Below, one piece after another: positions 8,347 to 16,897 of a DNA stretch of 18,081 nucleotides. The translations under genes and the position numbers were made by a program. Below the pieces are notes generated by a model that made no database searches, was not told the DNA's origin, and worked only from the letters and a program-made list of their open reading frames with translations. Numbering within the stretch: position 1 is the first letter of the stretch; the number at the start of each line of letters is the position of its first letter. The stretch is from the NCBI RefSeq assembly GCF_010093535.1, contig NW_022985181.1, positions 434,008 to 452,088 of the forward strand, given 5' to 3'. The DNA comes from Lindgomyces ingoldianus (taxonomy: Eukaryota; Ascomycota; Dothideomycetes; Pleosporales; Lindgomycetaceae).

Positions 8347-9648
8347 CTAAGCTCGCACCTTCTCTAGCCCAATATGCCTGTCACACCAAGTGAATATTCG
8401 ATGGTTCGCTAACTCGAATGCCGCAATCTTTGCTGATAGTCCTCCTTGCTCCACGCTATCTGCAATCCAACACTCCTTTCTCGAGATGTCTAGATGGCCG
8501 AGAGCCTCAAAGACCTTTCTGGTGTCCGAGGTCGGATCAAAGTACATTGATTTCGCCGCACCAGATACTAGAATCGCGCACTGAGCCTCGCTCAAATATT
8601 CCTCACCTTTCGCAAGACGCAAGCTAAACTTTCGTAGATTCCGAATCGCCTGGGCTGGGCTCTCCGCTCCCATTATTGCTAACATATGCTCGACTTCCCA
8701 TCTCATCTGGAAATTCAATCGTTGAAGTACCCTTACGATAGAATTCAAAACCCCATCCGGTATATAGTCTCCGGACCAGCCTTCAATAAGCCAAGCCGGG
8801 ATTCGGGATGCCAGTAGATCCCACATATCGTATGAAGGATCAATAGCAATGCAGGCTTTGATTCTGAGATCAACACATGATCGTAGTGCGAAATACGCGC
8901 CTAGAGAATGCCCGACAACCGCTACTCTGTCCAAGTCAACGCTCAAGTGCGACAACTCAGCGCTCGATTCCATTTTCTCGACGTAGTCCAAGACAGTCGA
9001 AGTGACCTTCTCGTACGCAGGTTCCATGGGAACCTTGTCCCGCTTGAGCAATATCCCCTGTCCAGGACCATCGAAAGTGAGGATAGCATATCCACGGGCG
9101 AGCCCAGCCAAGCCACACGCAATAAACATTTCCTCTTGTGTAGAGTCGCCCCCATCCAAGATGATGACAAGCGGATATCGACCCGTGCTGTTTTGTCTCT
9201 TGGCATTCATATTTGGGATGTACAGGTACGCCAGAAGCTCTACCTCATTCTTAAAAGGGATGGATAGAGGGTGTGCTGTAGCAATTTCCAATAGAGCAAT
9301 ACCCCTCTTGAATAGATCTCTACTCTTCTCCAGCCTTTGCAGGACGCGTAGATCTGGCCCCAGGTGTGAGTTGCTGAGCATGTATTGGCTGGCACGAGAG
9401 TAATTTGCAGCTCTCAAAAAGGCCCCGCGAGCGGCGCAGGTATCTCCAAGGCTTTGCGCCTCCTCTGCCAGAGCTTCCGCTTTGGAACTCATATCTGCCC
9501 ACTCTTGACTCCATGACTCTGCATCACAGTCATTTATCCTAGAAGCTACGACCAAAGCGTCCCCAATTTCACATCCTCCATATGGTGCGGTGCTCAAAAT
9601 ACGCAAGAACTCGAAGTTGAAAAATTCGGATTTGAAGAAGCGGTGCAT
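8347..9648 (-). CDS. FUS2/Ayg1-like alpha/beta hydrolase
   Basis: An intronless gene for 433 aa. The start is the ATG at 9646-9648 (MHRFFKSEFFNFEFLRILST). The frame is open further upstream to a stop about 95 bp away but has no other ATG, and this N-terminus is the one expected for the family. A helical N-terminal domain (about 1-150) precedes the hydrolase core. The core shows GGDSTQEEM (166-174), FDGPGQG (192-198, oxyanion/turn region) and the nucleophile elbow GHSLGAY (246-252, Ser248). Later come SMYFDP (367-372) and GGLSAKI (402-408). These motifs point to the secondary-metabolite hydrolases related to Fus2 (fusarin) and Ayg1 (heptaketide chain shortening) rather than to secreted lipases, and there is no signal peptide. 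It shares a divergent promoter with the MFS gene and lies upstream of the EthD gene. The substrate is probably a polyketide or PKS-NRPS intermediate; this is inference. Confidence 0.88.
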   Translation of the reverse strand: MHRFFKSEFFNFEFLRILSTAPYGGCEIGDALVVASRINDCDAESWSQEWADMSSKAEALAEEAQSLGDTCAARGAFLRAANYSRASQYMLSNSHLGPDLRVLQRLEKSRDLFKRGIALLEIATAHPLSIPFKNEVELLAYLYIPNMNAKRQNSTGRYPLVIILDGGDSTQEEMFIACGLAGLARGYAILTFDGPGQGILLKRDKVPMEPAYEKVTSTVLDYVEKMESSAELSHLSVDLDRVAVVGHSLGAYFALRSCVDLRIKACIAIDPSYDMWDLLASRIPAWLIEGWSGDYIPDGVLNSIVRVLQRLNFQMRWEVEHMLAIMGAESPAQAIRNLRKFSLRLAKGEEYLSEAQCAILVSGAAKSMYFDPTSDTRKVFEALGHLDISRKECWIADSVEQGGLSAKIAAFELANHRIFTWCDRHIGLEKVRA

Positions 9649-10088
9649 ACCTCCAAAGTTGGTAATACCAGTGCTTTCGATCGAATGAAGCAAGACTACG
9701 AAAGCAAGGTCACATTGCTCGTCAGACTTCGATATTTTGAGTATTATTTATTAAGCATTAGGATGAAGTCGACTGGTGTCTAGCTAGCCAAGGATTCACC
9801 GACGCTGCATAACGTACCGTACTGAAGCGCCGGATCGTCCGCGTATGGTGATTTCCGGCTCGGTGGTTTCGCAATATATCTTATTAATGACCTAGACTTA
9901 ACAAACATCATGTCTCGCCTTCATGTCAGAGCTGAGCCGCATCTGTGCGGCGTAGCTTCTGGGTGCTGCAGCTGTAAGACCGTTGCCCCCTTCGGCGGCA
10001 AATGTTCTGATCGTTTGGGGACGCCTCATCGTGAAATCAACAAACTAAAACGTTAACCACTCTAATTGCTACGATCCGACGAGGCACA
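9649..10088. promoter_or_regulatory. Shared divergent promoter, hydrolase (-) / MFS transporter (+)
   Basis: This 440-bp spacer lies between two divergent starts, so the genes are likely co-regulated. It holds the 14-bp palindrome CCGCATCTGTGCGG (9937-9950), the word TTCGGCGGCA (9991-10000) and a GTTTGGGGAC block (about 10013-10022). CGG triplets spaced like this are typical of Zn2Cys6 cluster regulators, but no consensus can be assigned. The MFS ATG has A at -3 and G at +4. Confidence 0.5.
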
Positions 10089-11836
10089 ATGGATTGCAAT
10101 CCGGAGATCCAATCTCATGGCGAAACCCCGACCGACAAGATCATTTCGACAACAGCGACCCCGCGACTCACGTCATCCAAAGGGTTAGAAGAACAAACAG
10201 CTAGCGATTCGGAGATTGATGAGAGTTACGACTGGAGATTTTGGATGATCATAGCCAGTCTTTGCATGACTTCGCTTCTTACCGCGATTGAGGGTACCGT
10301 TACTGCTACTGCGCTACCGACCATCACCCACGAGCTCGACTCCAAAGAGTTATATGTGTGGTTTGTGAATGCGATATTTTTGTCCAGGTAAGCCCTCCGC
10401 GATGAGTTCATACGGCTTACTCGCGCTTTAAGTTAACGTACCAAAACAGTGCAGTTATTCAGCCGCTCTTTGGTCAACTAGCAGACGTATTCGGACGACG
10501 ATGGCCTAGCATATTTTCTGTTGCCGTCTTTGCACTCGGCAGTGGAATCGCCGGTGGATCAAATTCTAACGGTATGCTGATTGCTGGACGAACACTACAG
10601 GGAATAGGTCTCGGGGGCGTGAATATGCTCATAGACATCATCGTCTGCGATCTCGTACCCCAAAGGAAGAGAGGCGCAATAATGGGCATCATCTTCGCCA
10701 TCTTTGCTACGGGATCTTCCTTAGGCCCATTTATTGGCGGTGTTCTTGTCGACCATTCCTCCTGGCGCTGGGTTTTTTACCTTGGATTACCGGTCTCTGG
10801 GTTAGCTTTGCTTCTACTCGTACTCTTTTTACAGGTCAGATTCGACAAAGAGACGACTGTGATGAACAAGCTGAAACGACTTGATTACATTGGGAACGCA
10901 ATACTAGTATCGTCCATGATATCCATCCTAATCGCCTTAACTTACGGAGGAACACTTAGACCTTGGTCATCTTGGCGTACTATACTCCCTTTAATCCTAG
11001 GGCTACTCGGCATATGCGCATTCCACAGCTACGAAGTGACAGGGTGGCAACAGGAACCCGTTATGCCTCCACGGCTCTTCAAGAATCGAACATCTGCGAT
11101 CGCCTTTGTATTGGTGTTTCTCCACGGCATGATCTTGTATTGGATCACTTATTTTCTTCCGGTGTACTTCCAAAGCGTGCTGTTAAGCAATCCAACTCGG
11201 TCAGGCATCCAGTTCCTTCCTACTACCATTGTAGTCATACCCTTCGCTATCGTCGCTGGAGGACTAATAACTGCCACCGGCCGGTACAAGCCCTTGTGTA
11301 TCATTGGTTTTAGCCTACAAGCTTTAGGTGTCGGACTCTTCACCACTCTAGATATCGCATCATCAACCACGAAATGGGCCATCTTCCAAATCGTTGCCGC
11401 TGCGGGAATCGGTCTTGTCACTACTGCAATTCTTCCTGCTGTCCAAGTCGAGCTGCCTGAAAGTGATGTGGCGGCATCAACGGCTACGTGGGGCTTTCTT
11501 CGCAGCCTTGGTTCAATATGGGGAATCTCAATTCCTGCGGCCATTTTCAACAACCGGTTCGAACAGCTTTCCACCCAAATAAGCGACAGCAATGCACGTG
11601 ACATGCTTCGAAACGGTGTAGCATACGAGAAATCATCATCAGCTTTTATAAACAGTTTTAGTGAGTCTACTAGAATCGAAATTATTCTGACATATCAAGG
11701 AGCTCTACAGAGGGTCTGGCAGATAGCTGTTGTTTTTGCTTGTGTCGGATTCATAGCTGCATGGGGTATGAGAGAGTCCAAGTTGAAAAGATCATTAGAC
11801 ACGGATTTTGGAATGAAGACTAAGGAAAAGCCTTAA
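10089..11836 (+). CDS. MFS drug-efflux-type transporter (DHA2, 14 TM)
   Basis: Two exons, 10089-10387 and 10450-11836, joined across a 62-bp intron (10388-10449, GTAAGC...ACAG, branch-like GTTAAC). They encode 561 aa. A ~47-residue acidic cytosolic tail precedes the first membrane helix (WMIIASLCMTSLLTAIEGTV, ending in ...TALPTI). Splicing restores SAVIQPLFGQLADVFGRRW, whose GQLADVFGRR (108-117) is MFS motif A. GSSLGPFIGG (188-197) followed by WRWVFYLGLP is the antiporter motif C region. The length and pattern match the 14-helix DHA2 family of fungal toxin and pigment pumps (AurT-like transporters). It should sit in the plasma membrane and export the pathway product by proton antiport. The tail ends in basic residues. 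It diverges from the hydrolase gene. No frameshifts or stops are seen, and base composition matches its neighbours. Confidence 0.93.
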
Positions 11837-12248
11837 CAGGCGGCCAATATTTGGCTAGTCTAACAACATTGTCCAATACTTCATTGTATATATCGAGGTC
11901 ACTGGAAGGGGTTTTCTCTGATGAAATGCATTATGTATTGCACGCCAGAGGGCTCTACGTACGATCGGCTGTCCGACCAATCTTAGGCTTGCCGTCCAAA
12001 AGTATTCTAACTGTATATATAATGTTTTTCATGAGCGAGTGGACCATTCAAATGAGCAGACTAGTAAACCCTACTACAACGCTGCGCGGCAACACAGAAG
12101 AACACTATAATGATTTTTTTTACTCTATGTAATAGTATACTATTCTTTTAATAAATTAATACTATCTAAATCATTTATTTAAATTAGATAAAAGTAAATT
12201 TTATGCATAATTTAACTATAACATGTATATTTTGTGTCTTTTTACATA
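11837..12248. other. 3' flank of MFS gene and island boundary
   Basis: No gene. The first ~220 bp are balanced and include the transporter's 3' UTR. AT-rich DNA begins near 12110. A ~65-bp stretch at 12056-12120 resembles 13427-13489 on the far side of the next element. The open frame 11851-12132 shows no protein features. Confidence 0.4.
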
Positions 12249-12250
12249 TA

Positions 12251-13382
12251 ACGTACCTAACAGGTTGGCCGGCCACACAGGTTGGCTGGCCACTTTTACT
12301 AAGCCCCTACTAAACTCTACCTATTTACATAATGCCTTAACAACAACACTAGATTAAATTTTCTAAAAAACATTAGATACAGCTTACTCTTTAGGCTTTT
12401 AAATAAGACTTAAAACTCTCTTTATAACACACTATAGCTATTTATAATGTCTTTTATATAACACTAAGTAATTAACACACTAGACAGCTTTTATAAGCAA
12501 AATACTAGCCTAAATTAAGGAATTTAACTAAGCTTAAAAAAAAGATAGTTATTAAGTATATACTTAAGCTTATTATACGCAGATTTCTCTCTAGGCTTAT
12601 AGCTGTAGCTAATATAGCTAATTCCTTGCCTGCAGAGCGTAATCTAGGCTAAGTTAGCTTAAACTAGCCTAGTATATAGGTTAAGCACTACTCTAAGTTT
12701 ATAATAAAGTTTAATTATAAGTATAATTATAAAAAAGTGCTTTATAAGAATCTAAAAGTTATCTAAAGCTAGTTTTACCTAGTAGCTAACATAAAAGCTA
12801 AGTATAGTATCTAGAATTAAAACACATATAACTTTAATAAATTAGGCTTTATAATAGGCTAGATATTAACTAGAGCAGTTATTATAGCTTTAAAAAGATA
12901 AAGATAGCTAAAGGTAATATAATAAAGTAATAAAAAGTAGATAATAGTTATTTAGAGCATTAACATAATAAAGTAGGCTATAAAATTATAAAGCTTTAAG
13001 TAGTAAATAAAGCTGCTATGTAACATAAATTATATAAAAAAAAGTAGATTTAGGTAGAGAAAACCTTAATAGTTAAAAATAAAGCTTGTCTAACTACTTT
13101 AAAGAAGTTTAGAGCGCGTAGTAATAGAAAAAAGCTAAAGACGCAAGTGCGCGCTAAAAAAGGTAAGCTAAGTTAAAGGTAATATAAGTAGTGTAATTAA
13201 ACTAGGCATAACTTGCATATATATAAGTAAGTAGTAAAAGTAGACTTTAAATAATATCTTATGTTATATTGCTTTATATAGGGCTAAAGTAGGCTGTTTT
13301 GCAAGAGAATAGAGTAGTTTTAGTAGGGGCTTAGCAAAAGTAGCTAGCTAACCTGTGTGGCTAGCCAACCTGTTAGGTACGT
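12251..13382 (+). mobile_element. Non-autonomous Fot1-like element, copy 2 (TA target site)
   Basis: A complete 1132-bp element with the same ends as the one at 4371 (ACGTACCTAAC...GTTAGGTACGT) and TA on both sides (12249-12250 and 13383-13384). Each end has two 17-bp subterminal repeats. The 17-bp length difference from copy 1 is exactly the third repeat missing from the left end. The internal deletion is identical. RIP damage appears somewhat heavier than in copy 1. Confidence 0.92.
12332..13176 (+). pseudogene. Internally deleted Fot1-like transposase gene (copy 2)
   Basis: It has the same structure as in copy 1: start at ATG 12332, HTH region, first DDE block (ACTTTAATAAATTAGGCTTT near 12830-12849), then the deletion junction near 12980, C-terminal basic tail and stop at 13174-13176. 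Its 845-bp length is identical to copy 1. Many stops; no active product. Confidence 0.88.
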
Positions 13383-13384
13383 TA

Positions 13385-13582
13385 CTTTTCTTACTACTTT
13401 TTTACTATTTTTTATAAGTCAACAGACTAGCAAACTCTACTAAAACACCTACATAGTAATATAGCGCAACACTATAATAATTTTCATGCTATATAGAATC
13501 TATTTTTTATATAGTAAAATAGAATCTTTTATATACTGTTAATTACTAAATAGAAATAAAACAAACTTTATAAAATCTACTA
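13385..13582. other. AT-rich spacer
   Basis: No gene. The segment 13427-13489 resembles 12056-12120. The word ATAGAATCT recurs near 13493 and 13521. Confidence 0.3.
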
Positions 13583-14645
13583 CTGTACCTTATAAGCAAG
13601 TTGCTTACACACCTAAGTTGCTTACTTTTGCTAAGACTGTAACAGCGCAGGCAAGACAATAGGTTTAAATGCGGTAGAAATCCACTTAGAGGTATATAGA
13701 AGTATGTAGGGACTTAATAACCTAGGAATTCTATTAACACATATAGGCCTTGTATAAAAGGATATTAGAAAACTACTAAGCTAGCTAAGAAGAGAGGTGC
13801 AACTAAATACTTAAGGGAATAGGAGTAACTGCGGGGGACAGGGTTAAGTCATGATCGGAGCTGATACAGGGACCCTTTGGATAGGTTCCGAGCGACCTGA
13901 GATGGAACGATTCATAAGAATCGTTACATAGACCACACTACAACGCACTCTATTATAGCCTATAATAACCTGCTTTAGCACTATACAGTATAGTATAGCT
14001 TAGAATATTATTTAGAAACTACTTCTACTTCTTGCTTACATGTTTATATATTATGCCTAGTCTAATTACACTGTTTATAGCGCCTTTAAAATAGCTTACT
14101 TACTTTAGCTTATACTTACTTTTTTACTTTTTTATTATTACTATACACTCTAAACTTTTTTTAAGGTTGTGAAGTGTAGGCTTTTTTAAACTATTAAGGC
14201 TTTTTCTACTTTAATCTAATTTTTTATATAATTTATATTATATAGTAGCCTTATTAGCTGCTTAAAGCTTAGTGATTTTTTTATACTAACACTAACTTAT
14301 AAGTAATTATTACTACTCTTTTTAAAACATTTTTAAAACACTATAACTATAAGAGTTAGTAATCTATTTATATGCTTTTAAATTTTTATTTTTATAAACA
14401 TTAATTATAACTTAAGTTTTAAAGTATTACTTGGAGTTTATAATAACTAAAGCTTATTATTAATAAAAAGTAGTAGTATTAAAGTATGTAACTTTATATA
14501 AAAGCTAATTATAACATATTATAGGTTAAAAGAAACTAATCTAGTGCTTTAAACCATTTCTTAAATATTACTAAAAATAATAATAAAGTTATAAGCTACT
14601 TTAAAGCATAGTAGAAACTTTATTTTTATAATATATGTTACAATT
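13583..14645 (-). pseudogene. Truncated minus-strand Fot1-like element with transposase C-terminal half
   Basis: The left end (13583-13638) is a terminal repeat of the variant type seen at 14898 (GCAAGTTGCTTACACACC...), preceded by TA. After the LTR-like insertion (13639-13928) the element continues with sequence that is the reverse complement of the right half of the Fot1-like family. 14000-14110 matches the right-end region, and 14220-14640 matches the reverse complement of about 775-1185. Read on the minus strand this is the C-terminal half of the transposase, from after the third catalytic position to the basic tail, with many stops. Homology stops near 14645, so the transposase N-terminal half and one end are missing. 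Confidence 0.78.
13639..13928 (-). repeat. Solo-LTR-like repeat A3 inserted in a Fot1-like element
   Basis: 290 bp bounded by TGTAAC and GTTACA, similar over its whole length to 1183-1470. It interrupts the terminal repeat of the Fot1-like element (TTTTGCTAAGAC before, then TAGACCACACTAC). AGAC occurs on both sides but one base out of register on the right, so the target duplication is uncertain. Confidence 0.65.
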
Positions 14646-14674
14646 AGCATGCTTAAGCTACTAGCAAGAGGTGG

Positions 14675-14839
14675 TGTAACCTAACTAGATTAAACTAAGG
14701 AGCAGAGGAGCTGCTCCGCAAGTTTAAATATACATGTGTCCCCCCTGCTAAGACGCTACTTGTTGTACTAAGGCGCTACTTGTTGCGCAAGCAAGGAAGC
14801 TTAAGTTGTAGAGCATATAACACAGTACACGCTGTTACA
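14675..14839. repeat. Short LTR-like unit (TGTAAC...GTTACA)
   Basis: 165 bp with the same terminal hexamers as repeat A but a different interior. It is followed by TTACCCCTCTCT, which on the minus strand is a purine-rich tract abutting TGTAAC as at 1471. It contains two copies of CGCTACTTGTTG (14753 and 14772). Possibly a related LTR family; no target duplication was found. Confidence 0.35.
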
Positions 14840-14897
14840 TTACCCCTCTCTAAAGCTTACTTTTTATGTATAAAAAAAAGCTTAAAATTAAGCCTTA

Positions 14898-15999
14898 ACG
14901 TACTTTACAGGCAAGTTGCTTACACACCTAAGTTGCTTACTTTTGCTAAAACCCTACTAAACTACTTTTCCTACACTAATGTATTCCTCACAACACTACT
15001 TAAATGTGCTAAAAAAAATGTTAGATATAGCTTATGCTCTAAGCTTTTAAATAAAACATAAAACTTTTAAAAAAAATATGCTATAGCTATGTACAAAGTC
15101 TTTTAAAAGATAATAAATAACTATAACACTAGATAACCTTTATAAGCTAATTCTATAGCTAGCTTATAAAAGCTAGGTAATAAAAAAAAGTAGGTAATTA
15201 TTAAGAATATACTTAAGCTATATGCGCAAGGATTTTCCCTTTAAATAGCATTTATAGCTAATATAGCCAATTCTTTACGCGCTAAGCATAATCTAGGCTA
15301 TATTACTATAAACTAGCCTAGTATATTTAAAAAGTGTTATCTAAACTTTAAAGTAACATTTAAGCGTAGTACAACTATAAAAAAGCTTTTTATAAAAGTT
15401 CTAAAGTGATTTAAAGCAGGTTTAGCCTTATAAAGAATATTAAAGCTAAGTATAGCATCTAAGATAATAATATGTACAACTTTAGTAATATAAGCTTTAT
15501 TATAGGCTAAATATTTATTAACTATACTTATACTTAAAACTTTACTTTAAGCTTTAAATAACACTTTATAAACATACTAGGCTAGTTTATGCTAACATAG
15601 CCTAGATTATGCTTAGCGTGCAAAGAATTAGCTATATTAGCTATAAATGCTATTTAAGAGAAAAATCTTTGCGCATATAGCTTAAGTATAGTCTTAATAA
15701 TTACCTACTTTTTTTTATTACTTAGCTTTTATAAGTTAGCTATAGAATTAACTTATAAAAGTTATCTAGTGCTATAGTTATTTATTATTTTTTAAAAAAC
15801 TTTTTACATAGCTATAGCATGTTTTTTTTAAAAGTTTTATGTCTTATTTAAAAGCTTAAAGTGTAAGCTGTATCTAATGTTCTTTTAGCACATCTAAGTA
15901 GTGTTATTAGAAATGCATTAGTGTAAAAAAAGTAGTTTAGTAGAGTCTTAGCAAAAGTAAGTAACTTAGGTGTGTAAGCAACTTGCCTGTAAAGTATGT
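14898..15999. mobile_element. Fot1-derived foldback element with ~470-bp inverted arms
   Basis: A complete 1102-bp element with ends ACGTACTTTACAGG...CCTGTAAAGTATGT and TA on both sides (14896-14897 and 16000-16001). The arms at about 14898-15370 and 15533-15999 are reverse complements of each other over nearly their full length, leaving a loop of about 160 bp. The left arm and loop align with the left half of the element at 4371 (for example TAGATATAGCTTA, then ACTAGCCTAGTAT, and in the loop AAGCTAAGTATAG). The right half of an ordinary element has thus been replaced by an inverted copy of the left half. No coding capacity. Confidence 0.85.
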
Positions 16000-16074
16000 T
16001 AAAATTCTTTTTTTTAAAATAACCTTTTTTTACTTACTACTTATAGCATTATCTTATCTACTAAGTTGTTGCTG

Positions 16075-16145
16075 TTGTTGCTGTAGTTGCTGTTATTACT
16101 ATAGTTACTGTTGTTGCTGTAGTCGCTGTTGTTACTGTTATTATC
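16075..16145. repeat. Degenerate trinucleotide microsatellite
   Basis: An imperfect run of GTT/GCT/GTA-type triplets (GTTGTTGCTGTTGTTGCTGT and variants), about 24 units. On the minus strand it would read as an Asn/Ser-rich stretch, but there is no surrounding gene. Confidence 0.8.
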
Positions 16146-16441
16146 TTCTACGTTAGGCTAATAGTAGCCTAGTACTAGCTTTAGTTGTTAGACTACTAGC
16201 TGTTTTAATAACAATACAACTAAGAGCTTATAGCAGTCCTAACCCTAATGCTAGGCTGGGTAGGCAGAGCGTGCGAATAGGTAGTTGATCGTGAGGCTAG
16301 ACACTAGACAGCTTGTAGGAATGCTAGATAGTTGTCTAGTAGCATTAGCTAACTATCTAGCGCGCGCTAAATTAAGGCATTAGGTCTCTAGCAGAAGGTT
16401 GTTTATAGTTAGATAAAGTAAAAAACTAGACGCATAGCTAG
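16146..16441. other. Unassigned DNA left of the TRIM
   Basis: No gene. Moderately AT-rich with an imperfect hairpin around ATGCTAGATAGTTGTCTAGT (16320-16346) and scattered CTAG words. Nothing else recognised. Confidence 0.35.
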
Positions 16442-16446
16442 TCTAG

Positions 16447-16599
16447 TGTAAGGCCGGGATGGCGCTTACGTGTAAGGCCGAGATGGTGCTTACGTGCGAC
16501 GGGTATATATACTATTCTGTACGCAATAATTAACTGTTGGTTGATTATTCGCACCTTTTTAGTTGTATTAGCGTAGTGGTACAGAGCTCTGTCCTTACA
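16447..16599 (+). repeat. 5' LTR of the TRIM
   Basis: It begins with two tandem 24-bp units (TGTAAGGCCGGGATGGCGCT and four more bases; the second unit differs at two positions). Then come TATATATA at 16504-16511, the segment TGTTGGTTGATTATT at 16535-16549 and the end GTCCTTACA. The layout suggests U3 with duplicated elements, TATA, transcription start near 16531-16540, then R/U5. Confidence 0.85.
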
Positions 16600-16625
16600 T
16601 AATAATTAACCAACAACAAGGACAG
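16600..16625 (+). promoter_or_regulatory. Candidate self-priming primer-binding site
   Basis: AATAATTAACCAACA (16601-16615), one base after the 5' LTR, pairs with TGTTGGTTGATTATT (16535-16549) in the same transcript: 14 Watson-Crick pairs plus one G-U. AAGGACAG (16618-16625) pairs with CTGTCCTT (16589-16596) at the LTR end. No match to a tRNA 3' end is apparent. This resembles the self-primer structure of Tf1-type elements; the function is inferred. Confidence 0.55.
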
Positions 16626-16883
16626 TCGCGCGTTCGACCCACACCTCAGACAGCTTTGCCAGTTTTTAGACTAAAACGTGAGGCGGCCTCTTCTGGCGCC
16701 ACGTTGTAGCTGCTGGGAGGTCTAGTGTGTATGGCTTAGCTGGCGTGGCCACTAAGCGTTGCGTCGTGTTTATCCCGCGCCTCTGGGCCGCAGGTGGTCA
16801 GCCTCTGGCCGGTAACCGAGACATGCGCATAGGCGCCTCTGAGCTGCGGGTAGGCCATGTGACGCCTGGGACATGCGTCTGCT

Positions 16884-16897
16884 AAGAAGGGGGATAA
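16884..16897 (+). promoter_or_regulatory. Polypurine tract of the TRIM
   Basis: AAGAAGGGGGATAA lies immediately before the 3' LTR, the position of the plus-strand primer in LTR elements. Confidence 0.75.

Noticed and set aside
9649..9693. Upstream extension of the hydrolase by 15 residues
   Set aside because: The extension would begin with TTG; the first in-frame ATG gives the expected family N-terminus.
11149..11604. 151-aa minus-strand open frame
   Set aside because: Antisense to the MFS transporter, in a membrane-segment-coding region that often yields long shadows.
7200..12050. Recent horizontal transfer of the gene island
   Set aside because: The composition contrast is explained by RIP of the flanks; nothing in the genes themselves shows foreign origin.
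14780..15061. 93-aa plus-strand open frame
   Set aside because: It crosses from an LTR-like unit into the arm of the foldback element and has no protein character.
16562..16645. A functional intron-containing tRNA gene
   Set aside because: No acceptor stem forms and the T stem is broken; kept only as a tRNA-like finding.
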